A stretch of DNA of 6,211 nucleotides. Source: an uncultured Lysobacteraceae bacterium (GTDB taxonomy: Bacteria > Pseudomonadota > Gammaproteobacteria > Xanthomonadales > Rhodanobacteraceae). Both the position numbers and the translations under genes were made by a program. Shown here in pieces: positions 1 to 5,580 of the stretch. Below the pieces are notes generated by a model. That model was not told where the DNA came from, made no database searches, and was given only the letters and a program-made list of their open reading frames with translations. How positions within the stretch are numbered: position 1 is the first letter of the stretch; every line of letters begins with the position of its first letter. The stretch is from the NCBI GenBank assembly GCA_946480705.1, contig CAMLLF010000256.1, forward strand, positions 1 to 6,211, given 5' to 3'.

Positions 1-1
1 C

Positions 2-196
2 GGCACGCGCCACTATCACCCGGGCGCCGCCGCGGTCGCGCGCGTGCTGCGCTACGGCACGCCGGCACCGCGGCTGCATTTCAACGTGCGCAGCGAATTC
101 AACGGCTGGTGGGACGACGCCGACTGGCGCGCGCGTTTCGGCTACGAAACGCGGTACGGCGACGCGACCGACGGACTCGCGCTGGCCTGGCCCTGA
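2..196 (+). CDS. C-terminal fragment of an unrecognised protein
   Basis: This is an open frame from the left edge to a TGA at 194-196, giving 64 residues with no start in the window. The fragment is rich in aromatics and charged residues (for example RLHFNVRSEFNGWWDDADW and ARFGYETRYG). The alternation of hydrophobic and polar residues suggests beta strands, as in an extracytoplasmic or outer-membrane beta domain. That is only an impression, and I do not recognise the family. Codon use is the same high-GC type as the neighbours, with consistent G/C at third positions, which supports real coding. It is co-oriented with the next gene across a 73-bp gap, so the two could share a transcript. No function is assigned. 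Confidence 0.6.
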   Translation, partial: GTRHYHPGAAAVARVLRYGTPAPRLHFNVRSEFNGWWDDADWRARFGYETRYGDATDGLALAWP

Positions 197-269
197 CCGC
201 CCGTCACGCGCGCGCAACCGAACCCGGTGCATCGTGGCGGCCGACTGATCGGCACGGCATCGGCGCAGC
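197..269 (+). other. Short intergenic spacer with a weak hairpin
   Basis: This 73-bp gap separates two co-oriented genes. The only structure I see is a 5-bp stem, GCCGA (240-244) / TCGGC (249-253), with a CTGA loop. It lies 17 nt before the next ATG, has no T-run after it, and is too weak to call a terminator. No clear Shine-Dalgarno precedes the ATG at 270. Confidence 0.3.
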
Positions 270-1406
270 ATGGCGACGGCAAACGGCAATGGCAGCGGCC
301 TGATCGTCCGCAAGGGCAGCATCGTCGTGCAGCGCCTGTTCGACATCGCGTTCGCGATCGACCTCGTCGCGGTGGAAGCGATCTGCCCGACGCAGGCCGG
401 TGCGGCCGGCAGCCGCGCGCGGCTCGCGGCGACGCCGGCCAAGGCCGTCGCGTTCGGCGTGCCGCCGGTCGTCGTCGCGCTGCCGTCGCTGACGTTCGCA
501 TTCGACGGCGAGACGCTGGACTGCGCGGTCAGCGCGAGCTTCTACGAATTCGGCGCGATGACGCTCGCGATCGCGGTGCCGGTCGGCGAGCGCACCTGGG
601 ACGGACTCGTGCAGCTGAGCCGCGCGGTCGACCGCGAGCTCGGACCGGCGTCGGGCGCGCCGCTCTGGTCGGCGCTCTGCGAGCAGAACGTGCAGCGCTT
701 CGCCTCTGCACTGACGCGGCCGGCGGCCGAGCGGCTGCAGGAGGACTATCTGCTGATCGTCGTGCAGGAGTTCGATCAGGCGCTGACCGCGCGCGAGCTG
801 ACGAGCCGGATCGATCTCGCGCCGCTGCTGTCCGGCGAAACGCGCGAGCTGTCCGACGGTGCGCGCACCGATCTGCTGCGGCAGCGCTTTTCCTACTACG
901 CCGACGATCTCGTCGCGCTGACCTGGGACCGCGCGTTCATCGTCGAGCCGCGCGGCGAGTCGGATGTCGTCGACGTGATCGAGGTCGCGAACGCGCAGCT
1001 GCTCGAACTGCGCTACTACGACGAACTGCTCGACGCCGAGCTGCCGCGGATGTACGACGCGGTCGAGCACGCGCGCCACGCGCGCGGCCTGCTCGCAGCG
1101 CGCCATTTCGCGCACCTCGCGCGCCGACTGCACACGCTCGTCGCCGAAGTGACCGAGCTGACCGGAAAGATCGACAACGCGCTGAAGGTCACCGAGGACG
1201 TCTATCTCGCGCGCATCTATTCGTCGGCCCTGACCCTGTTCCGCGTGCCGACGGTCGCCGCAGCGGTCGACCGCAAGCTCGCGATCGTGCGCGACACGTA
1301 CACCGCGCTCTACGACGAAGCGTCGAGCCGCCGCGCCGAACTGCTCGAAGTCGCGATCGTCGTGCTCATCGTCATCGAGATCGTGCTCGGGCTGTTGAAA
1401 TGGTGA
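270..1406 (+). CDS. DUF155/RMD1 (YagE)-like protein with C-terminal membrane anchor
   Basis: This gene encodes 378 aa. An in-frame TGA at 246-248 and no GTG or TTG in between leave ATG 270 as the first possible start; no good ribosome-binding site precedes it. The N-terminal half looks like an alpha/beta domain (FDIAFAIDL at 24-32, SFYEFGAMTLAIAVPV at 90-105). The C-terminal half is strongly helical, with conspicuous blocks at about 207-227 (FSYYADDLVALTWDRAFIVEP) and 236-255 (DVIEVANAQLLELRYYDELL, starting at D235). A single hydrophobic segment follows at about 357-376 and ends in KW. An N-terminal domain, a helical region and one terminal membrane helix match the layout of DUF155/RMD1 proteins, whose mitochondrial members (RMND1, Sif2/Rmd1) act in organelle translation or membrane integrity. 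Bacterial members have no settled role. The family assignment is from remembered pattern and is moderate; the coding call is strong. No signal peptide is seen, so the bulk should be cytoplasmic with a tail anchor. Confidence 0.72.
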   Translation: MATANGNGSGLIVRKGSIVVQRLFDIAFAIDLVAVEAICPTQAGAAGSRARLAATPAKAVAFGVPPVVVALPSLTFAFDGETLDCAVSASFYEFGAMTLAIAVPVGERTWDGLVQLSRAVDRELGPASGAPLWSALCEQNVQRFASALTRPAAERLQEDYLLIVVQEFDQALTARELTSRIDLAPLLSGETRELSDGARTDLLRQRFSYYADDLVALTWDRAFIVEPRGESDVVDVIEVANAQLLELRYYDELLDAELPRMYDAVEHARHARGLLAARHFAHLARRLHTLVAEVTELTGKIDNALKVTEDVYLARIYSSALTLFRVPTVAAAVDRKLAIVRDTYTALYDEASSRRAELLEVAIVVLIVIEIVLGLLKW

Positions 1407-1416
1407 GCCGACGCTG

Positions 1417-1445
1417 GTTGTGCTGAGCCGCAGGCGAACCGCAAC
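1417..1445 (+). repeat. REP-like hairpin element, copy 1 (plus orientation)
   Basis: This 29-nt element begins 10 nt after the TGA of the upstream gene. Its ends GTTGTG and CGCAAC pair as a 6-bp stem with one G-T wobble, and GCC/GGC can pair inside. Its sequence is nearly that of the minus strand of 1562-1591: both read GTTG, one variable base, GCTGAGCCG, one or two variable bases, AGGCGAA, one variable base, CGCAAC. Two near-identical palindromic units, each at the 3' end of one converging gene, fit a REP-type extragenic palindrome or a duplicated terminator hairpin. Confidence 0.5.
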
Positions 1446-1561
1446 ATCGCGGTGATTCCGCAGCAATGAACCCGTAACCGAGGAAACGCTTGCGGCGCCG
1501 CCTCAAGACGAAGCACGCGCATCTCCTCCGCCCGACATTCGCCGGAAGCGACGACCTCGAT

Positions 1562-1591
1562 GTTGCGCTTCGCCTTTCGGCTCAGCGCAAC
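1562..1591 (-). repeat. REP-like hairpin element, copy 2 (minus orientation), possible terminator
   Basis: This is a 30-nt perfect-armed hairpin. GTTGCGCT (1562-1569) pairs with AGCGCAAC (1584-1591), and an inner GCC-TTTC-GGC stem lies at 1572-1581. On the minus strand it starts directly after the TAG stop of the isoaspartyl peptidase gene, so it forms the 3' end of that message. There is no T-run, so classical intrinsic termination is uncertain; protection of the mRNA end or help to a Rho-type stop is equally possible. It is the inverted sister of 1417-1445. Confidence 0.55.
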
Positions 1592-2617
1592 CTACGGTTC
1601 GGCGAGTTCGTCTTCCTTGTAGATCGCGACGTGCGGCACGCCGTCGGCGCCGATCCAGCCGCGGTACATGCCCTCCGTGTTGAACGGCAGCGCGAAGTTG
1701 CCGTCGCTCGTCAGCACGATCGCGCCGCCGTCGCCGCCGGCTTTCGGGATTTCGCGATTGATCACGGCCTCGCCTGCTTCGCGCGCGCTCTGGCCGGCAT
1801 ATTCGACGCGCGCGCAGATGTCGTACGCGGCGACCGCACGGATGTAGAACTCGCCCCAGCCCGTCCCGGACACGGCGCAGCGCGCATTCGCATAGGTGCC
1901 CGCGCCGATGATCGGCGAATCGCCGACGCGGCCGTAGCGCTTGTTCGTCATGCCGCCGGTGGAGGTGCCGGCGGCGAGTCGTCCCTTCGCGTCGAGCGCG
2001 ACGGCGCCGACGGTGCCGAAATGCTTCGCGGTCTCGACGTCGACCTGCGCCGTGCCGTCCTTTTCCGCGCGCAGCGCTTTCTGCAATTGCTTCCGGCGCT
2101 TCTCGGTGTGGAAGTACGACGGATCGACGAACGTCATGCCGATGCTCGCCGCGAACGCTTCGGCGCCCGCGCCCGTCATCATCACGTGCGGCGATTTTTC
2201 CATGACCGCGCGCGCGAGCGCGATCGGGTTCCTGATCCGCTGCACGCCGGCGATCGCGCCGGCCCGGCGCGTCGCACCGTCCATGATCGCCGCGTCGAGT
2301 TCGTTCTTTCCGTCGTGCGTGAACACGGCGCCGCGGCCGGCGTTGAACTCGGGCGCGTCCTCGAGCACGACGATCGCCGCGCTGACTGCATCGAGCGCGG
2401 GCTTGCCGGCCGCCAGCGCCGCATGTCCGGCGCGCAGCGCGGCTTCGAGCGCGGCGCGCGCCGACTTTTCCTCGCCGGGCAGCATCGTCGCTCGTTCGAC
2501 GCCGGCGCCGGCATGTATCACGAGCACGGTCTTCGCCGCGGGCGTCTCGGCCGCGCCGGCGAGCGTCGCGGCCATGAGCAGCGGCGTTGCGGCAAGGCCA
2601 GATAGGATATTTGCCAT
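1592..2617 (-). CDS. Isoaspartyl peptidase / L-asparaginase (Ntn hydrolase), probably exported
   Basis: This gene encodes 341 aa of the plant-type asparaginase family (IaaA, human ASRGL1), which hydrolyses beta-aspartyl dipeptides and, less specifically, asparagine. The proenzyme cuts itself before a threonine that becomes the nucleophile. That site is G201-T202 in HFGTVGAVALD (199-209). Other family blocks are VIHAGAG (33-39), FNAGRGAVFT (91-100), TSTGGMTNKRYGRVGDSP (218-235) and GTGWGE (251-256). The expected products are an alpha chain of about 24-201 and a beta chain of 202-341. Residues 5-23 are a hydrophobic, Ala-rich signal-like segment, suggesting a periplasmic location, although there is no basic residue before it. 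The ATG is fixed because a TAA directly precedes it in frame; the ribosome-binding site is weak (AGAG, 7 nt before ATG). It lies 98 bp downstream of the cyanophycinase-like gene on the same strand. The family is certain; the in vivo substrate, beta-Asp-Arg or other isoaspartyl peptides, is inferred from that neighbour. Confidence 0.95.
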   Translation of the reverse strand: MANILSGLAATPLLMAATLAGAAETPAAKTVLVIHAGAGVERATMLPGEEKSARAALEAALRAGHAALAAGKPALDAVSAAIVVLEDAPEFNAGRGAVFTHDGKNELDAAIMDGATRRAGAIAGVQRIRNPIALARAVMEKSPHVMMTGAGAEAFAASIGMTFVDPSYFHTEKRRKQLQKALRAEKDGTAQVDVETAKHFGTVGAVALDAKGRLAAGTSTGGMTNKRYGRVGDSPIIGAGTYANARCAVSGTGWGEFYIRAVAAYDICARVEYAGQSAREAGEAVINREIPKAGGDGGAIVLTSDGNFALPFNTEGMYRGWIGADGVPHVAIYKEDELAEP

Positions 2618-2626
2618 TTACGCACT

Positions 2627-2654
2627 CTGATAAATAGAGAAAATGAGATGACAA
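2627..2654 (-). promoter_or_regulatory. Weak candidate promoter before the isoaspartyl peptidase gene
   Basis: Positions about 2618-2650 are a clearly AT-richer patch in an otherwise GC-rich window. On the minus strand a TTGTCA (2654-2649) lies 16 nt before TATCAG (2632-2627), matching sigma-70 consensus at 5/6 and 4/6. Transcription from it would begin almost at the ATG (2617), giving a nearly leaderless message, which counts against it. The gene may instead be read from the upstream cyanophycinase promoter. Confidence 0.25.
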
Positions 2655-2665
2655 CCGGCGGACAA

Positions 2666-2683
2666 CGCAGCTCGACGGCTGCG
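2666..2683 (-). other. Intercistronic hairpin 2
   Basis: A perfect 6-bp stem CGCAGC (2666-2671) / GCTGCG (2678-2683) has a 6-nt loop. It lies between the cyanophycinase-like and isoaspartyl peptidase genes, downstream of the hairpin at 2689-2712 on the transcribed strand. No T-run follows. It may affect message processing or partial termination. Confidence 0.35.
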
Positions 2684-2688
2684 CCGTG

Positions 2689-2712
2689 AAGGAACTCGTT
2701 CTCTCGTTCCTT
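2689..2712 (-). other. Intercistronic hairpin 1, possible attenuator or processing site
   Basis: A perfect 7-bp inverted repeat (AAGGAAC / GTTCCTT on the minus strand) has a 10-nt loop and begins 3 nt after the TAG of the cyanophycinase-like gene. The segment also carries the direct repeat GAACGAG-A-GAACGAG. There is no T-run after it, so it is not a convincing intrinsic terminator. It could lower read-through into the isoaspartyl peptidase gene or mark an mRNA end. Confidence 0.4.
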
Positions 2713-2715
2713 ACC

Positions 2716-3729
2716 CTAGTTCTTCTCCATCCGCCTGATCTTCCCCGCCTCGACGTCATAGACCGCGTGAAACGCCGGCTGCTCGACGCGGAACTGGGGC
2801 AGATGCAGCACGCTGCCGGTGCCGAGCCCGACGACGGGCACGGCGCGGAAGCTTAGCGGCTTGCCGGGTGCATAGACATCGGCCGCTCGTAACGGACGGA
2901 ACAGCCAGACGTGGCCGCCGTTGCCGCTGAACACGCGCGATTCCCCGGTACCCGAAATCGCGAGCGCCGTGTATTCGTCGACGCCGAGTCCGGCGACGTC
3001 GGGCTGTCTGCGTTCGTGCGCGAGCTTCGCGAGCCACGCGATCAGGCGTCCCTGCCGCTCGCGCCGGCCGAAGTGGCTGTCGGTGATGACCGCGTCGAGG
3101 AACGGCAGGTGCAGGAAATCGCCGGTCAGCGTCGAGGTCGGACCGGCGGGATCGGCGAGCGCGTCGCGCGAGGTCTGGCTGCCGCCGTCGAGCGCGCCGT
3201 AGACATGGGCGCCGAGCACGGCGAGTCCGGCGCTCGTACCGGCGAGCGGCCTGCCGGCGCGCACGTGATCGTCGATGGCCTTGGCCAGCGGCGTGTCTTT
3301 CCAGTACCGCACGTAGTTGGCCTGGTCGCCGCCGGCCAGGAACAGGCCGTCGGCGCCGCGCACGATCCCGAGCACGCGCGGGTCGCTCGCCGCGCGGCGA
3401 TCGCTGAACACGAGCGTCTGCGCGGCGGTGATGCCGCCGATGTCGTTGAAGAATTCGTTCTGCGCTTCAACGTCGCCGGACGCGCGCAGGATCACGATGC
3501 GGCCGTTGCCGGCGCGTTCGATGAACCAGCGGAAGCCGTCGTAAGGCCAGTCGCCGCCGCCGACGAGCAGCAGGCCGAACGCGGTGGGCCGCGGCCGCGG
3601 GGCGGCCAGATCGCCGATCTCGTAGTAGCGATAGCCGGCGTCGGCGGCGGGATTCCCGACGGGCGCGGCCGCCGCGACGGCGGCGAAGGACAGGCCGAGC
3701 GCGAGGACAAGGAACACGAAGCGGCGCAT
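2716..3729 (-). CDS. Cyanophycinase-like peptidase (S51 family), secreted
   Basis: This gene encodes 337 aa. Cyanophycinases are serine peptidases that cut the Asp-Arg polymer cyanophycin into beta-Asp-Arg dipeptides. The nucleophile elbow is GTSAGLA at 164-170 with Ser166. Other blocks are LLLVGGGD (53-60), FLAGGDQ (130-136) and DSHFGRRERQGRL (217-229). Compared with my recollection of the cyanobacterial CphB pocket, Ser, the GGDQ glutamine, the Asp-x-His and three arginines (R223, R225, R228) are kept. The Gln between Asp and His is Ser218 here. Residues 1-22 (MRRF, a hydrophobic core, then AAA-AP) form a clear signal peptide, as in secreted CphE-type enzymes. The start is the ATG at 3729 with GGAGAG 5 nt upstream; the frame stays open to 3951, but that extension overlaps the sigma gene and would bury the signal peptide. 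A promoter-like motif shared with the receptor gene lies at 3761-3783. Family membership is strong; activity on cyanophycin itself rather than a related beta-linked peptide is inferred. Confidence 0.85.
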   Translation of the reverse strand: MRRFVFLVLALGLSFAAVAAAAPVGNPAADAGYRYYEIGDLAAPRPRPTAFGLLLVGGGDWPYDGFRWFIERAGNGRIVILRASGDVEAQNEFFNDIGGITAAQTLVFSDRRAASDPRVLGIVRGADGLFLAGGDQANYVRYWKDTPLAKAIDDHVRAGRPLAGTSAGLAVLGAHVYGALDGGSQTSRDALADPAGPTSTLTGDFLHLPFLDAVITDSHFGRRERQGRLIAWLAKLAHERRQPDVAGLGVDEYTALAISGTGESRVFSGNGGHVWLFRPLRAADVYAPGKPLSFRAVPVVGLGTGSVLHLPQFRVEQPAFHAVYDVEAGKIRRMEKN

Positions 3730-3846
3730 CGCGGCTCTCCGGCAGGCGAATGGCGTTGAGGACGAAGCAGCGGCGAATATCCCTACGTCGACCAAGGTCG
3801 TGAACCAGGTCCCGCAACGCCTGCGGTGATGAGCTATCGTCGCGCG
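3730..3846. promoter_or_regulatory. Divergent promoter region between peptidase and sigma genes
   Basis: These 117 bp separate the minus-strand cyanophycinase-like gene from the plus-strand sigma gene. They hold the peptidase ribosome-binding site (GGAGAG, minus strand, 3735-3740) and the GGGAT-N12-TTCGTC motif (minus strand). I find no convincing promoter or Shine-Dalgarno for the sigma gene. No copy of the motif faces the sigma gene, so it does not appear to be autoregulated through it. Confidence 0.6.
3761..3783 (-). promoter_or_regulatory. Candidate ECF-sigma promoter of the cyanophycinase-like gene
   Basis: On the minus strand GGGAT (3783-3779) is followed after 12 nt by TTCGTC (3766-3761), which ends 31 nt before the ATG. 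The same two blocks with identical 12-nt spacing precede the TonB receptor gene at 5513-5535. A G-rich upstream block and a CGTC-type downstream block are common in ECF sigma promoters. The blocks sit two to three bases closer together than in the best-known examples, so this is a candidate only. Confidence 0.5.
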
Positions 3847-4419
3847 ATGGACAATCCACTCGACGACTGGTTCGTTCGCGAAATCCTCGTGCACGAGGCC
3901 GCCCTCGTGCAGTACCTGCGGCGCTGCTGGTCGCAGACCGACGATCTGCATGACCTGCGCCAGGAGGTCTACGTGCGCGTCTACGAGGCCGCCGCCAGAT
4001 CACTGCCGCAGCAGCCGAAGTCGTTCCTGTTTGCCACGGCGCGGCACCTGATGACCGACCGGCTGCGTCGCGGGCGCATCGTGTCGATCGAGCCGGCGGG
4101 TGATTTCGAGTCCTTGAACGTCTTGTTGGTGGACGAGGTTTCGCCCGAGCACCGGCTCGGCGCGCGGCAGATCCTCAAGCATCTCGCCGCCGCGCTCGAC
4201 CGGTTGCCGGAACGCTGCCGCCAGATCGTCTGGCTGCGCCGCGTCGAAGAACTGCCTCAGAAGACGGTTGCGGCAAAGCTCGGCATCAGCGAGAAGGCCG
4301 TCGAAAAACAGATCGCCAAGGGTATGCGCCTGCTGGCCGAGCACTACCACGGCCGATCGCCGGCGCCGAAGTCCGCCGGCCGCGGCGTGAAGCGGCGCGG
4401 CGCAGGCCGGTTGGAGTAA
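3847..4419 (+). CDS. ECF (FecI-like) RNA polymerase sigma factor
   Basis: This gene encodes 190 aa from ATG 3847, a normal length for extracytoplasmic-function sigma factors of the iron/TonB-signalling type. Region 2 covers about residues 16-78, with the core-binding segment DLRQEVYVRVYE (36-47) and the promoter-melting/-10 segment FLFATARHLMTDRLRRGR (60-77). Region 4 covers about 111-167 and contains LDRLPERCRQIVWLRRVEEL (117-136) and the -35-binding helix-turn-helix KTVAAKLGISEKAVEKQIAK (139-158). The tail is basic and low in complexity. The start is uncertain: ATG 3829 and GTG 3826 are in frame and add 6 or 7 residues, and neither they nor 3847 has a good ribosome-binding site. I chose 3847 because MDNPLDDWFVREIL resembles usual family N-termini. 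The stop is 11 nt before the FecR-like gene, so the two form an operon. Expected role: activated by the FecR/receptor pair, it directs transcription of the receptor gene and perhaps the divergent peptidase gene. Confidence 0.93.
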   Translation: MDNPLDDWFVREILVHEAALVQYLRRCWSQTDDLHDLRQEVYVRVYEAAARSLPQQPKSFLFATARHLMTDRLRRGRIVSIEPAGDFESLNVLLVDEVSPEHRLGARQILKHLAAALDRLPERCRQIVWLRRVEELPQKTVAAKLGISEKAVEKQIAKGMRLLAEHYHGRSPAPKSAGRGVKRRGAGRLE

Positions 4420-4430
4420 GTACGCAAGCA

Positions 4431-5501
4431 ATGAACGCAGACAGCAGACAGATCGAGCACGATGCCGCCGAGTGGCTGGCACGCCGGGACGCCGACGACT
4501 GGTCGCCGGCCGACACGGCGGCGCTCGATGCCTGGCTGTCCGCAGCGACGGCGCATCGGGTCGCGTTCCTGCGTCTCGAAGCGGCGTGGAATGAATTCGG
4601 ACGGCTAAAGGCACTCGGCGCCGGCGTACCGGCCGGCGAACTCCCGCATCGCGGACGCTGGTCGCAGGCGCCGTTCGGGCTGCAGCCGGCCACGGCACAG
4701 GACGCGGAGCTCGTGCCGGTGCGCGTGCGCTCGCGCCGCGCCTCGGCACGGCGACCTGCGCCGCGCCGCGGCCGCGCATTCGCCGCCGCGCTCCTCGTTG
4801 CGCTCGTATCGATCGCGGCGCTGTGGGGCTGGCAGCGCTTCGACCACGTCACGCCCGCGGCCTATCGCACGACGGTCGGCAGCCTGCGCGAGATCGCGCT
4901 GGCCGACGGCTCGGCCGCGACGCTGAGCAGCGACAGCGCGATCGACGTCGCGCTGTCGCGGCGCGGGCGGAACGTCGATCTGCGCCGCGGCGAAGCCTAT
5001 TTCGACGTCGCGAAGGATGCGTCGCGTCCGTTCGCGGTACAGGCAGGCTCGCGCCGCATCGTCGCGGTCGGCACGCGATTCTCGGTGCGCCGCGACGGCG
5101 AGGACGTGCGCGTCGTCGTCAGCGAAGGCACGGTGCGGCTCGAATCCGATCCGGGCGACGGCCGCAGTCAGCCGGTGACGCTGTTGCCGGCCGGCAGCAG
5201 CGCCGTGGCCACGGCCGGCGGCGTGCTCGTGCGCGCCGGTTCCATCGCGGATGCGGAACGCGCGCTCGACTGGCGTCGCGGCTTCGTCGTGTTTCTCGAC
5301 ACGCCGCTCGCGGTGGCGGTCGCCGAGTTCAATCGCTACAACACGCGGCCGCTCGTGATCGGCGATGCGGGCGCGGCGCAGTTGCGCATCGGCGGCAGTT
5401 TCCGCTGGTCCAACGCCGAGGTGTTCGCGAATCTGCTGGAGCAGGCCGTACCCGTGCGCGCGGTGCGCGAAGCGGATCGCATCGTCCTCTACAGCCGGTG
5501 A
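4431..5501 (+). CDS. FecR-like anti-sigma / sigma regulator, inner membrane
   Basis: This gene encodes 356 aa. The cytoplasmic N-terminal part (about 5-62: AAEWLARRDADDWSPADTAA, then LDAWLSAATAHRVAFLRLE) is the DUF4880-type sigma-binding segment. A basic linker (about 98-115) leads into one membrane helix at about 116-134. The periplasmic FecR domain spans about 147-237, with typical LADGSAATLSSDSAI (157-171), LRRGEAYFDVAKDASRPFAV (184-203) and VGTRFSV (213-219). A C-terminal STN-like/DUF4974-type domain follows at about 286-355 (TPLAVAVAEFNRYN, IGGSFRW, ending VLYSR). In this family the periplasmic end contacts the STN domain of a transporter, and the cytoplasmic end holds or activates the cognate sigma factor. 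The start ATG 4431 is the natural one; GGAG at 4413-4416, inside the sigma gene's last codons, is rather far upstream (14 nt). The order after sigma and before the receptor is the classic one. Confidence 0.93.
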   Translation: MNADSRQIEHDAAEWLARRDADDWSPADTAALDAWLSAATAHRVAFLRLEAAWNEFGRLKALGAGVPAGELPHRGRWSQAPFGLQPATAQDAELVPVRVRSRRASARRPAPRRGRAFAAALLVALVSIAALWGWQRFDHVTPAAYRTTVGSLREIALADGSAATLSSDSAIDVALSRRGRNVDLRRGEAYFDVAKDASRPFAVQAGSRRIVAVGTRFSVRRDGEDVRVVVSEGTVRLESDPGDGRSQPVTLLPAGSSAVATAGGVLVRAGSIADAERALDWRRGFVVFLDTPLAVAVAEFNRYNTRPLVIGDAGAAQLRIGGSFRWSNAEVFANLLEQAVPVRAVREADRIVLYSR

Positions 5502-5512
5502 TCGCAACGGGC

Positions 5513-5535
5513 GGGATTCCTCCGCGTCGTTCGTC
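5513..5535 (+). promoter_or_regulatory. Candidate ECF-sigma promoter of the TonB receptor gene
   Basis: GGGAT (5513-5517), 12 nt, then TTCGTC (5530-5535) lie in the 79-bp gap between the FecR-like and receptor genes and end 45 nt before the receptor ATG. The same pair of blocks at the same spacing lies before the divergent cyanophycinase-like gene (minus strand 3783-3761). Receptor genes of such systems are usually the main target of the neighbouring sigma factor, so position and partner both fit. Confidence 0.5.
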
Positions 5536-5568
5536 ATGACTCGCGCAGGCGCCGGGGTGCGCCTTTCC

Positions 5569-5575
5569 AGGGGGA
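5569..5575 (+). promoter_or_regulatory. Strong ribosome-binding site for the receptor gene
   Basis: AGGGGGA lies 5 nt before ATG 5581 and fixes the start of the receptor. It is the strongest Shine-Dalgarno in the window, which fits a highly expressed outer-membrane protein. Confidence 0.7.
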
Positions 5576-5580
5576 CGACG

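Larger units (their letters stand above)
1407..1591. other. Convergent intergenic region without a gene
   Basis: This 185-bp region lies between two converging genes. I see no credible coding sequence. It contains two inverted copies of a hairpin element (1417-1445 and 1562-1591, annotated separately), a 5-bp stem ACCGC/GCGGT at 1438-1453 that overlaps the first copy, and an imperfect CTTG-GGC/GCC-CAAG hairpin at 1489-1507. None is followed by a T-run. Confidence 0.6.

Noticed and set aside
204..1466. A 420-codon open frame on the minus strand over the DUF155-like gene
   Set aside because: Its translation is an Arg/Asp/Ala-rich mirror of the plus-strand gene with no family motifs. Such long antisense frames are expected at this GC content, and the plus-strand protein has a convincing membrane helix and patterned blocks.
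1489..1507. Imperfect CTTG-GGC / GCC-CAAG hairpin as a terminator for the plus-strand gene
   Set aside because: It has one internal mismatch, a 3-nt loop and no T-run, and lies over 80 nt from the stop. The hairpin at 1417-1445 is a better 3'-end candidate.
1490..2605. A 371-codon plus-strand open frame over the isoaspartyl peptidase gene
   Set aside because: It is low-complexity and Arg-rich, while the opposite strand encodes a clear Ntn-hydrolase with all its conserved blocks.
3651..3662. GGGATTCCCG near-palindrome as a third copy of the promoter motif or an operator
   Set aside because: It lies within the signal-peptide region of the peptidase coding sequence, and no TTCGTC block follows at the right distance.
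2911..3759. A 282-codon plus-strand open frame over the cyanophycinase-like gene
   Set aside because: It is an antisense shadow; the minus strand carries the signal peptide, GTSAG elbow and Asp-x-His motif.
3730..3951. N-terminal extension of the cyanophycinase-like protein up to 3951
   Set aside because: The extra 74 residues overlap the sigma gene and its promoter region and would hide a clean signal peptide. GGAGAG just before ATG 3729 supports the shorter form.
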